A stretch of DNA of 64,000 bases. Origin: Amaurobius ferox. Its lineage: Eukaryota > Arthropoda > Arachnida > Araneae > Amaurobiidae. Under the pieces are notes generated by a model. The model searched no databases, had not been told where the DNA came from, and saw only the letters and a program-made list of their open reading frames with translations. The stretch is from NCBI GenBank assembly GCA_951213105.1, contig OX578153.1, positions 55,862,020 to 55,926,019 of the forward strand. Reading direction: 5' to 3'. Positions 53,680-64,000 of the stretch are shown here, piece by piece. Position 1 is the first letter of the stretch, and every line of letters starts with the position of its first letter. A program made the translations under genes and the position numbers.

Positions 53680-54236
53680 ATATCAGAAAAAATAACTATT
53701 GGCATCCAAATGCAAAAGTATTACCCAAAGTATATTTGCACATGAATGGAACGAGCGAGATACACCAGAATGATGTCATCAAATTTATCGCATGATATTA
53801 CACATGAAAAGAACATATTTCACAATAATTAATATTTTTATGCTATTTTTAAAAAATGTATTTTTAAAATATGCAATATCTCGAGAACGGTTCATGCTAG
53901 CGTTCTAAAATTTGTGTCAATCTTTTTCTAATGAAAACTTACATAAGAAATGATAATTTCCGTAACTTTATTATAAGGTTTTAACTTTTTGATGATTTTT
54001 TTTCAAAATTGCAATCAAAAATTTAGAGTGTTCTGAATATTCGATTGCGTTTAAAAACAATAGGTTTCCAGGATTCATATACTATAATGTTTGTAGAAAA
54101 TTTCGTTCGAATCGCTCCATTCGCTCGTGAGATATTGTCTCTCCACCCACCTCAAAAACGTTTGATTAGTGTTCAGGGATGCTTGAAACGTGCTCTTCCG
54201 TCGAAAACTCGAATTCGATTTTTTACCCTAAGAAAT
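53680..54236 (+). mobile_element. R2 fragment
   Basis: It retains ctattggcatccaaatgca, atatctcgagaacggttcat and cgtgctcttccgtcgaaaac but lacks both termini. Confidence 0.7.
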
Positions 54237-54239
54237 GTA

Positions 54240-55040
54240 TCAAATATCGTCTGCTATAATAATGATTTTATCAAACGAGGATTGACGACCTTTTTTCATC
54301 GATCAAAAAAAAAAATTTCTAAACGTGAGCGAATTTCTATTAGCAATATTTGTCTAGTCATTCTTTTGAGAGCGCTATTAAAAGAGTTTCAGCAACGCTG
54401 TCTCCATTTCAGACAATTTACTCTGAGTTACAATAGAAGGGCTGCTTCTTCGCGCTTTGTCCTATTCCTCGAAAACGCTTTGCTGACCTTATAAATGCCG
54501 AATTGTTAGGGCTTTTAGAGTACAAGCATTTCTTCTGGAACTCCTCAACGACACTCACTTAAAAAAGACTGGACAAATATTACTCTAATATAAAAATCAT
54601 AGAGGTAAAATTAAGGAGTTATGACTTCCTATTAAGAAAGCACCAATATCGTTTGAGACAATTTATGTGGCGCTGGGATAAGATAAGTAGCCCTGCATTA
54701 TATGCTCGTCTGTGGTCATCTAAAATATTTATTTAAACTGCCAATTTTGTAGAAATAAATTATTAGCACAATGCAAAATTGAACTGAAACAATAAAGAAT
54801 ATTCCTACGTATTCAAAGTTATTTTATTTTTCAATTTATTTTTATCTCTATATTCTGTATTCTATCATACAACTATGAAAAAGTACTAATTAATTATACT
54901 CATAATAAGGGAACCTTTAATTTAAAAATAATCAAAAATACACATACTAAATACTACGCCTTTCTATTGTGTCAACTAACAATAACGGCTATTTTACGAA
55001 CACTAGCGACACCTAGATATAATTCTCGCAGCATTATGGT
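54240..55040. other. Unrecognised stretch left of the minisatellite
   Basis: No gene or known repeat is supported; a 149-codon frame ending at 54494 starts inside the R2 fragment and lacks recognisable motifs. Confidence 0.5.
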
Positions 55041-55064
55041 ATTTTCAAGCGTTTCATCTCCTTC

Positions 55065-55511
55065 TAATCCACAGGAGTTCCATCTCCTAATCCACAGGAG
55101 TTCCATCTCCTAAATCCACAGGAGTTCCATCTCCTAAATCCACAGGAGTTCCATCTCCTAAATCCACAGGAGTTCCATCTCCTAAATCCACAGGAGTTCC
55201 ATCTCCTAAATCCACAGGAGTTCCATCTCCTAAATCCACAGGAGTTCCATCTCCTAAATCCACAGGAGTTCCATCTCCTAAATCCACAGGAGTTCCATCT
55301 CCTAAATCCACAGGAGTTCCATCTCCTAAATCCACAGGAGTTCCATCTCCTAAATCCACAGGAGTTCCATCTCCTAAATCCACAGGAGTTCCATCTCCTA
55401 AATCCACAGGAGTTCCATCTCCTAAATCCACAGGAGTTCCATCTCCTAAATCCACAGGAGTTCCATCTCCTAAATCCACAGGAGTTCCATCTCCTAAATC
55501 CACAGGAGTTT
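55065..55511 (-). repeat. 24-bp minisatellite, about 18 near-identical units
   Basis: The unit is agttccatctcctaaatcc followed by acagg. Units are practically identical except the first ones, which lack one A. Because 24 is a multiple of three, two frames on each strand stay open: minus frames repeat DLGDGTPV or GFRRWNSC, plus frames repeat VPSPKSTG or FHLLNPQE. The AGGAG and CTCCT words allow a small hairpin in every unit. Confidence 0.95.
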
Positions 55512-55999
55512 CGTCTCAATGATAAAAATTCGAAAACGCTATGTTCTTCTATCGATAAATTGATATCATGTAGTAATAGTCGGACGTAATAAAAACAGCA
55601 GACGATATTTGACATACATTGAAGGTATATTAGAGTCATCTAACTGAAACAAATTCCACTATTTCTTTTTATCCGTACTTTATACGATTATAAAATTGGA
55701 TGTACGTGACGTCACAGTGTAAAGAATTTGAGAACAAATCCAGGCTCTCTATTTCTTCAGGGGTTTAACGACAAAATTTAGTAACAGTGCCAGTTATCTT
55801 GAGCAATTATTCAAACGATTTTAAAACGAACGAAATTAAATTAGTTCATTGCCAAATCGGTTATGCAGTTTCAGCTGTTTGCTCAAGCGCTAAACATATT
55901 AGAGCCCAGCGCTGCTGAGATACCAACAATTATTTACGAAACCGACGTAGCGTGGTAAATAACTTTGCAAGTGCGAAATTGCGAACATTTTAAGGTGCT

Positions 56000-56235
56000 A
56001 TTGTGTGTGTGTAAGCCATTTATCACGAACGAATGGAGCGTTTGAAAAAAAAAAATAGTACGATCAGTGAAATCTGAAACCCAATTGATTTTAAATATGA
56101 CCAAATCTTCGAATGAATTTTTGAAAAAATCATTTTAAAAAAAGGACCTTTAATATTAAATAAATAATAATCATTTCTTAAGTAATGTGCCATTAGAAAA
56201 CATGGCACCCACTTTAGAAAAATATTATAAGCTGT
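56000..56235 (-). mobile_element. R2 fragment, reverse orientation
   Basis: The words acgaacgaatggagcgttt and tcatttcttaagtaatgtgc are complements of R2 interior segments. Both ends are lost. Confidence 0.5.
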
Positions 56236-56374
56236 ATACAGATAAATTTATCGAGAAAGTTGCATAAAACTGAAATAAGTAGCAAATTTCCTTAAATAGG
56301 TTGAACTTTGTGATATATTTCACTACATATCACCGACTTAACTATTTAAAAAAAATATTGCGAATTTGTATTAA

Positions 56375-56790
56375 TTAAAGCAACAGTTCGCCAATAAGCA
56401 TATTCTGACAAGAACATGCTTTCTGTAACAGCGATTTCTACTCATTCGGTAGTGCTTATCTCGCTTTGTTGCCGAGTTCTTTACCCTAACATTTTTACTT
56501 TCTCACACATTGTATTGATAAAGTATTGTTTTCCCAAAAATTTTCGATTTTGATATTTTAATGCCAATATATGTATTTAAGGCATCCTGAACACGATTTG
56601 ACTATTTTTGAAGTGATAGCGATCTGTCTTATGTACACTATAGCGGCCACAAATATTAATGATTTTCATGAAATTTTATATCTAGCTTTGTTATTAAAGA
56701 TTTTGAATTGGATAGAACTTTAAATTCGAGAGAAAATTTTGAAATTTATTTGAGATCATATATATTTTTTTTAACATGGCATCATAGGAC
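56375..56790 (+). repeat. R7 fragment followed by R8 copy 1
   Basis: 56375-56500 matches 1690-1860. From 56505 to 56790 the sequence matches 57655-57975 (aaagtattgttttc, ttcctgaacac or catcctgaacacg, aacatggcatcataggac). Confidence 0.55.
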
Positions 56791-57654
56791 AAAACGGGCT
56801 GGATGAAATTTCAAGAAACCTCAACAGTTGTAAAGAAAAATTACTACAAGCTTTTTTATTTGATAAGCTTTATTATTTGATATTATAATGCATTTATTTA
56901 ATGCATTATAATATTAAATTTTAATCTTTAAATAAATTGCTCAAGTTGGCCACTTTTTAAATTGCACCAAATTGACAAAAATATCACCAAAATGACGCTA
57001 AACTAACTGTAATGGCGTTATATTGATGAATTATTCATTGAAATCTTAATATATTAACTATGTTGCTTATTCCGGGTGCTATCAATATTGACAATTGTCG
57101 AGTTTAGCAAAATATAAGTCAATTGGGTACTTTGAAATAGTGTTGTTGCAACGTTTTCTCTCAAATAGCGGCTGTACTCTCAGTATACTAAAATGAGATC
57201 TGATTTCTGGAGAGATAATTCTTTCATTTAAAAGCACCAATAAGCTTAAACATAATCAGGAACAATTTACAGCTAATACGATATAACGATCTTGCAAGAT
57301 CACAAAAAAACAGCATTTAACTGCTAAACTAACTCATAAAATAGCCAAATCTGTTCTCAAAACACTGACGAATTAAACAATTCAATTTGGCTGGTGTTAC
57401 ATCAACTCTGTTTAACTGAGCGATGACTTCCTTATATACATCCCATAGAAATAACTAGAAAGTGGTCATAAAATGGAAAGTTCTATAGATAAGGAAAAAG
57501 TTTCAGCGTCTTCCAAAATTCGCCAAATATGGTGCCAAACCTACCTTCACAAAATAGCGATGGTAGCCTGTAAAAGCATATATTGCACGCCATCCAGGAA
57601 AGGGCAAATGTACAATTCAACGTTAAAAATATTGCTGTGTATTTTTCGGCCATC

Positions 57655-57975
57655 ATTTTTAATTTCTCATAGAATAGAGAAAGTATTGTTTTCACGAAAA
57701 TTTTTTATGCTCGAGATTTTGAAACCAATATGTTTTAGGACTTCCTGAACACGTTTCAACAATTTTAGAGTGATGCCCGTCTGTGATTGATTTCTTGTGT
57801 ATTGATTTCTTGTGTGCTGCCACAAATGTTATTGGATTTTCACGAAACTTTGAAAGGATTTTCACGAAACGGCTTAATGAAAAATCTAGAACAATAGATA
57901 TATTTTTTTTTAATTTGAACAAAATCTTCGAAATTTTATATTTCCTTAACATCACATCATAGGACAAAATTGGAC
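57655..57975 (+). repeat. R8 copy 2
   Basis: A direct repeat of 56505-56790. It opens with a small hairpin, ttctcatagaatagagaaag, resembling the terminal hairpin of R2. Confidence 0.55.
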
Positions 57976-57979
57976 ATAA

Positions 57980-58690
57980 TTATGCATAAAAATGGTTATC
58001 TATGGCTCAATGATCACCAAACCTAACAGTTTCGGTCACTGTAGTAAAAAATAGCCGCGATATAATTTTTGTGTTCTTTACATCATTAGCCCTCCTTGGG
58101 TGTGCGTAGAGTAATTATCCCTCCCTCCCCCCCAGAGTCGTACATTGTCGAACTTTGTATCAAAGATTTTTTTCAAGCTCTTTAAAAATGAAGGGTAACA
58201 TGCTGTAACTGTGATTATTTGGATCACAATTACAGCAGATTTTTGAAATTTTTTGATCAGATTTTTCAGATGCGAAGAAGGTTTTTCAAATTTTTTTTCC
58301 TGTAAAATTAAAAAAAAAACATAAGCTATTTAAAAATGGATTCTGATATGAGAGAGTCGAGTTGAGCCACGCTCCGGTTCTTTCGCTATAAAAGGAGTTT
58401 ATAGCATTAGATAGATAAAATTGTGTTGTCCACTACAGATGTCTTATTAATTGATGTATAAAAAATAAAATTTCTCGTTTTTACTAAATTATCAGACCTG
58501 GGGAGCAAACCCATCATAAATAAATTTTCTTCTCTTTTACTGGTTATTTTTCATGTTTCATTTCACTTCTACAATCATGATTATATAATATAAGGGTGTA
58601 GAGGAAAATCATGGATCGAGCCAATACTCGAGAAGTATTGACAAGCTATCGTGTGTTTTTCATGCGGATGTATACACCCCCCCCACACAC
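57980..58690. other. Unrecognised stretch
   Basis: AT-rich. A 24-base C-rich run near 58120 is the only local feature. No gene or repeat is supported. Confidence 0.5.
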
Positions 58691-58710
58691 ACACACACAG
58701 ACACACACAG

Positions 58711-58990
58711 GGCGCGCTTACCCAGTGGTTAGCGAGCTGGAATTGCACTCTGTAGGCCCGTGTTCGATTCCCTCCGGTGCCAAAACTGCCGCCTTGTTCA
58801 TGCAGAGTACGATCACGTTAAACATGTGGGCTCGTAAGTCCTTCCGAGAGGTTGGTGGTAGGGGAAGGAGGGTACGGTCCCTGTGGATGCCTCCCCCACT
58901 GGGTTCCGGTCTAAATTGGGTGGCTCTTCCCGGCCGTCCAAACAGTTACCTTACACCTTTCTGGTAGGTCGGACTGTGAGTCTCACCGAC
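58711..58990 (+). mobile_element. tRNA-derived SINE
   Basis: The head ggcgcgcttacccagtggtt (A box) and gtgttcgattccctcc (B box) is followed by the standard body (gatcacgttaaacatgtggg, ccggtctaaattgggtggc) and 3' end (ggtaggtcggactg). It sits inside a CA/GACA microsatellite, which hides any target duplication. Confidence 0.88.
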
Positions 58991-59740
58991 AGACAGACAG
59001 ACAGACAAACACACACACACACACGATACAACTTTCGAAAGGCTGACACCCTTCTTTAGCTGGATTCGAGGGAGTCATCTCGCTTTCTGTTACAGATAAA
59101 GAAAAAGTCAATTATAAAGTTGTAGAGCACTACTAAATTAGTACTAGGCATTTTTGTCCACCTGAAAAAAAAATATTCTCTAAATAACAATTTTTAAAAG
59201 AGACAATTTTATTGATCTGCATGTAACAGTGTAAACAGAGACATTGGAAAACACGTGGAGATATCTTATTATACGTGTGCAAGAATGAATCGCAGCTGAA
59301 GGAGAACAGTTTGTATTTTGTGTATAATAAAATCTATTTTATTCTGTTGCATTGTCTAAATATTCGATTTTGGGGGAGAGGGAGTTAGATTGTATGCATT
59401 TCCTTTCAGGATTTGTTTCCATTTTTGATGGGGAAACAAATATGCTTTACACTAATTTTGTAACGCTCTACAAATTATAAGACTTTTTTCCCCTATCTCT
59501 AGCAGAAAGCGAGATAGCTGTACAATGTTATAGAGCTCCAGTACAACGAGCTCCAGTACAATGTTATAGAAGGCGGCCAGTCCTCCTAAAGTTATCTCAT
59601 CGTGTAGTGCATTTGGGGCTTCCTATTAACCCGCATAAAAAATATATGATAATTCTAATACTTTGTTCTGAAACATACATCACTTTCCTTGACCACCTGC
59701 ATATTCCTTTTAAACACTCTTTCTACACACCCGCTATATC

Positions 59741-60127
59741 ATGCCAACGGCCCTACCGTGCTAAAAACACCGGTTCTTGTTAGATCACCGAAGTCAAGCA
59801 GCATCGGGCGTGGTTAGTACTTGGGTGGGTGACCACCTGGGAACATCGTGTGCTGTTGGCACATTTCGGGCGCGGTAGTCCGGTGGTTTGCGCGCTGGGT
59901 TTGCACGCTGCCACAACTGCCTCCGTGTTCATGCGGAGTACGATCACGTTAAACATGTGGGTCCGTAAGTCCTTCCGAGAGATTGGTGGTAGGGGAAGGA
60001 AGGTACGGTCCCTGTGGATGCCTCCCCCACTGGGTTCCGGTCTAAATTGGGTGACACTTCCCGGCCGTCCAAACGGTTACCTTACACCTTTCTGGTAGGT
60101 CGGACGGTCTGGGCCTCAACAACAACA
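59741..60127 (+). mobile_element. SINE headed by a 5S rRNA sequence
   Basis: A full-length 5S-like sequence (59743-59860) runs straight into the SINE body (from ggcgcggtagtccggtggtt). The tRNA-like part has lost about 27 bases including its B box. The element ends with the family 3' region and an AAC tail. A 14-bp target duplication with one mismatch, acacccgc(t/c)atatc, lies at 59727-59740 and 60128-60141, outside both parts, so the two moved together. Confidence 0.88.
59743..59860 (+). rRNA. 5S rRNA-like sequence (part of the SINE)
   Basis: 118 bases with the canonical 5S pattern: gccaacggccctaccgtgct, gatcaccgaagtcaagcagc, ttagtacttgggtgggtgac and the closing gctgttggc that pairs with the start. 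The internal A and C boxes are well kept. No T-run terminator follows, and it continues into a SINE, so it is read as a 5S-derived retroelement head and not a working rRNA gene. Confidence 0.85.
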
Positions 60128-60141
60128 ACACCCGCCATATC

Positions 60142-61498
60142 TATCTATCCAAATTGAAAATTATTATTCAAATTGCGTTATAGTTCAAGATTTTCAAGGA
60201 TTAGGACAGGGTTTATTAACAAAGGGATAAAATTTAATATGTTTGAAAAAAATTGATATAAACAGCGCATGAATTTATCTACAGCTTACTAAAAAAAACT
60301 GCGTATGTTTGTGTATATCTGTGCAGTCTGTAGTCGGGAAGCTGAGCGTCCTGCGACCATAAAGTTTGGTACACATGTACTTTAGGGCTCGGATAGATGC
60401 ATCGAGGCGTTATTTTTTATTTATTTCGAATAAGTTTTTAGTTATTTTATATTTAAATCCGATTTACAACGGTTTTAGGCGATATTCACACAAATCGAGT
60501 CAGCATCGGAAAGATCGAAACATTCTCTTTCAAACAGACTTTGAACGGAAACCATACGACAGAGAATTTTTTTTTAAATATATATGCATTTCGTACGTTT
60601 TAAACCTCTCCGATTTTTATATTACGATATAAAAAAAATTGAAGTGCTATCCAACGTTTATATTTTAACTGCATCTCCTAAATATATTGCAAACTACTAA
60701 AAAAAATAAGTTCATAAATACATCCGTTGATTAATTATGAATTTTTTAACCGAGCTATGTCTTGCATTTTTTTTTTATTTTGGCATGAATCTAGAGTTTC
60801 CCGATTACGAGCGGACCTTTTTCCAGAGCTGTTCTACCTACTGAGGCCACTCCTATGCATTGGGGAACTAACCGCGCTCAGGAATTCGCTGCGAGTAACA
60901 GTAGTTTTTATCAGTTTGCACTTTTGCAGTTTACATTTTAAATCTCGGGTAATGTCAGGTACAGTTTCTAGTTGTGTAATAATTTAACTACATATTTAGC
61001 CGTCAAATAATCGTGTACCAGATCAACAAAAATATTAACAGATTAGTCGTATACTTTTGCATATGGGGTCAATATTTCAGGGTTATCTCTTTGAATTTTA
61101 TGAATATTTTTATTGTATTCAAACAGTGAAGTATGTAATAAATTGAAGATGGAACACTAGCATTTCTAAATCAGTGTCAATAGATTTTTAGCCATAGTTT
61201 TTGTATAAAATGTTTGTTTATTTGACATGATAGAACTTCCTGAATATTTAATATTTACAAAGTGTTATTTTTAAAAACGTGTGATTCTTCCAAATCTTTG
61301 ATCGGTCTTAAAATAAATACGATTCCAATATTCACATATTGCGACAATCCTACAATATTTGATTAGAAACACGACATTAGTTCGGGAAACATCGCTTCCA
61401 CACTCACGTGCACACGCATCACTCCAAAAACGTTCGATTTAAGTTCTCGGAAAGACTGGCCAAACCGTCCAGAGGCCCCACTCTCCAGTAGCTTAAAT
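60142..61498. other. Unrecognised stretch before the hAT element
   Basis: No gene is supported. Around 60310-60420 the ctgtagtcgggaagctgagc segment is more GC-rich. 61230-61450 faintly resembles R8 and R2 interior sequence. Confidence 0.45.
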
Positions 61499-62069
61499 CA
61501 GCGGTTCTCAACGTTATTTCAGAGTAGCGCCCCCCTGTGGTAAAGGGTATATGGCCAGCGCGCCCCCCCCCACCCCCCACCCCCTCTGTGTTACACCTTT
61601 CCCTTTTCTCCGAACTCAAACGAAACCTCAATATATTTTAAGGCTTTTAAACCGAAAGAAAGGTATGAAGAATTTTTGGTATTACATTTTAATAAATAGT
61701 TTAAAGTAACAAACTTAGTTAAAGGATGTTAGCAAAACCTGTTTTAGTAAGATAAATATTACGGAAACCAATGAAATACGCTTAGTTTCTGTTCAGTGTT
61801 TTTATGATTGACGATTATTTCTTAAACTCAACAAATTTACGAAAAATATAAAGCATTTAAAGAAAATGCAAGTTTACAAAAACACACTTTCTCAGAATGT
61901 ACGTAAAACATTTAAAAGTAAAAAAAGACAAATCTGAATTCTTTTAAACCTTTTGATAATTAGTGACTGCTTTGGGCCTGATGAGCGGACGCCAGTTTTA
62001 GGATGTTGGGTTACAGCTTTGTCAGTCGAAGTCTGAGGTCACACTTCTCGCAAATTTTCAGTTTGCTTC

Positions 62070-64000
62070 TCGATTTTGTCATAAGCTACCGCACGGCGCT
62101 GACGCCGCTCTCCACCAAGTAGGTCGAAAGAAAAGCTAAAAGTAACAACTTAACTTCTTGCCAAAGAAGAGGGTAGGAATTTTTCACTTTTACCCAATAA
62201 CTCTCATAACCGTATTGTTGAAACAGTGACTGGGCTTCACTGTCATATTTCAAATCGATCAGCTGTTCCTGCAACCTTCGCTCAAAGTCTTCTACACCCA
62301 CTGTAAATGGATTGAGTACCACACGATGGTATTTGAAGATTGCAAAGGTCTTGAAATTTTGTTTCCATATCGTCTTTTAGTTGTTTAAGATGAGCACAAA
62401 AATCGCTTAAATCGTCGTCCTGGAGATTGTTTTCGTCTTTGGATATTTCTTGCATGAGGTACGGGAATTGGTACAACTCACGACGATCTAAGTTGTCCTT
62501 GAGAAGGCTCAGTTTGGCAATGAAAGAAGAGACAGACTACTCCTTTGGCCTTGATAAAATTCATTTTATCTCCTTGTAGTTTGTTGTTTAACTCATTGAG
62601 TTTATCAAACACATGTGACAGGTAAACCACATCACAACGTCGCAGTTTAATTGTTTAACTGAGGTTGGGGTCAATTGACTAATGAAGCTCCACCACTCCA
62701 CAGAACATAGAAACGTCACAAACACTTTCCTTTGGATAGCCACATCTCCTCGGTATGCAGGAGCAGATGATCAAATTCATCATCATTATCTTCACAAAGT
62801 TTGCGAAAAAGACTATCATTGAGAGGGTTTGCCTTTATTTTGTTAACAGCTCTAATAACATATCTGAGAGTCATTCAACTTGTTACTCAATTTTTTTGTT
62901 ACAAAATTCTGTCGATGAATAACACAATGGACGACCATAACACTAGGTACAGCTATTTTTAAGTGAGCTATAAATCCTCGGTATTTGCCCACCGTAGATG
63001 CAGCTCCATCAGCATACGCTAAAAAAATTTGATGTGGGCAACACATGACTTTCCTTATATAATGTAATGAATTTACTACTTTCACAGTAAAAAAATAGGT
63101 TTTTCTTATAGTAGATACTAATTTTCTTTCCAAAATATTGAATTTTCGACAATTAGTCGTCATTTTCATTGATTTAGCGTCATTTTTATCCATTTGGCGA
63201 GATTTTCGTTAATTTGGCAACATTTCAAAAAGTCGCCAAGTTAGCGACATTCCGCCAAATTCGTCGCCAAAATCTCGCTAAGTGTTATGGACGAAGAAAT
63301 AAGTTGTTCTTACAGCAGATAAATGACTATTGGCGTTCAAATACAAAAGTATTACTTAAAGTATCTTTTTTCATGAATGGAACGAGCTAGATCCACGAGA
63401 ATGATGTCACCCAATTTATCGCATGGTATTACATATGAAAAGTGAACATGTTTCTCACTAGGAAATATTTTTGTTTCATATTATATGACTTTTTAATAAT
63501 TTATTTGAAAAATGTGTAATATCTCGAGAACGGTTTATGTTAGCGTTCTAAAATTTATGTCAATCGTTTTCTAATGAAAAATTACATAAGAAATGTTTAT
63601 TTGCGTAACTTTATTAGCGGTTTTGATTTTTTGACGATTTTTTCAAAATTTTATTCTAAAATTTAGGGCGGTTCTGTCCATTCGATTACGTATAAAAACA
63701 ATAGGCTTCCAATGTTTACGGATTGAGATTTTTATACCAAATTTGGTTCGTATCGGTCCATTCGTTCGTCAGTTATCGTCTCCACAGACTCACTGACACA
63801 CACACATACTTTCACACACACACACACATCACTTCAAAAATGTTTGATTCGTGATCAGGGATGCTTGAAACGTGCTCTCCCGTCGAAAACTCGATTTCGA
63901 ATTTTCGACCCCGTCACAATACTTTCCTTATACATTATGTATATAAGGAAATTAATATTTGATAATGGAATATTTTTTCTGCGAAAAACTCTTCGACCTT
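62070..64000 (-). pseudogene. hAT-type transposase (ZBED5-like), broken
   Basis: From the right: KVEEFFAEKIFHYQ (63998-63960), then the R2 insertion, then AYADGAASTVGKYRGFIAHL, VPSVMVVHCVIHRQN (63015-62910), matching the D-GA-x-M-x-G-x-x-GF and HC-x-IHR core of hAT transposases. Then HTEVRWLSKGNCLRRF-like words (62750), QFPYLMQEISKDE (62460), VNPFTVGVEDFERRLQEQLI (62310) and the dimerisation-domain end TYLVESGVSAVR (62105). Stops and frame changes near 62650, 62520 and 62290 break it. Confidence 0.82.
63029..63956 (+). mobile_element. R2 copy nested in the hAT transposase
   Basis: It begins ttgatgtgggcaacacatga and ends with the hairpin ctttccttatacatt...ataaggaaattaat. The hAT reading frame resumes across it within a short A/T run, with no target duplication. 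It carries the same dyads and CA runs as 51076-52015. Confidence 0.85.

Larger units (their letters stand above)
61499..64000 (-). mobile_element. hAT/ZBED-type element, left end; continues past the window
   Basis: The terminus CAGCGGTTCTCAACGTT is a typical hAT (Charlie-like) inverted repeat, next to a C-rich run. A transposase reading toward it on the minus strand fills 63020-62070. The other end is beyond position 64000. An R2 copy is nested at 63029-63956. Confidence 0.85.

Noticed and set aside
54045..54494. 149-codon plus-strand ORF
   Set aside because: Begins inside an R2 fragment and continues into unrelated sequence with no motif.
55065..55511. CRISPR array
   Set aside because: There are no unique spacers between repeats; the unit itself is tandem, and the genome is eukaryotic.
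55064..55639. 191-codon minus-strand ORF over the 24-bp minisatellite
   Set aside because: Openness follows from a stop-free 24-bp unit; four frames are open at once and there is no independent coding signal.
59743..59860. Functional 5S rRNA gene
   Set aside because: No T-run terminator; it runs into a SINE and the target duplication encloses both.

Overview
This is an AT-rich metazoan nuclear window, most likely from an arthropod. It holds large introns with consensus GT-AG splice sites, a recognisable 5S rRNA sequence, tRNA-derived SINEs and several families of DNA transposons. I cannot name the species.

The only host gene I can support lies on the minus strand and runs off both ends of the window. 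It is a NRF-6-like (nose resistant to fluoxetine) acyltransferase-3 family membrane protein. Fourteen exons (A to N, from 50729 down to 2585) were found by reading splice sites and checking that the phase carries from each exon to the next. They encode about 608 contiguous residues: the cysteine-rich NRF domain in exons A-D, a first membrane helix in E, and the multi-pass acyltransferase-3 domain in F-N. The first and last exons are outside the window. A decayed tandem copy of exon M sits just downstream of it.

The introns and the right flank are packed with mobile DNA. In order they are: an R2 repeat copy (403-1435); a cluster of AATATTGG dyads (2855-3180); an R1 repeat with an R2 nested in it (5591-7655); a Tigger/pogo transposon (8275-12610) carrying nested R1 and R2 copies; two more R1 copies (14225, 19599); a tRNA-type SINE (21915); a TA-flanked MITE (22489) and a foldback element (23931); a SINE trimer (27319-28072); a 140-bp tandem repeat (28730-29460); a 6.5-kb terminal-inverted-repeat element (29931-36469) coding for an unusual protein with a FEN/XPG-like nuclease domain and a CXC cysteine motif; a second copy of the TA-flanked MITE (39883); a Tc1-like element (42283-43925); a large inverted repeat (43960-44950); more R2 copies (51076-54236); a near-perfect 24-bp minisatellite (55065-55511); a SINE headed by a complete 5S rRNA sequence (59741-60127); and the left end of a hAT/ZBED-type element (61499 to the window end).

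The observations most worth a second look are these. (1) The TIR-bounded element with the FEN-like and CXC protein. (2) The 5S-rRNA-headed SINE, flanked as one unit by a 14-bp target duplication and lacking its tRNA box B. (3) Two non-autonomous families, R1 and R2, that show subterminal inverted repeats, a 3' hairpin and insertion without target duplication, as Helentron-like elements do. (4) The dead duplicate of exon M.
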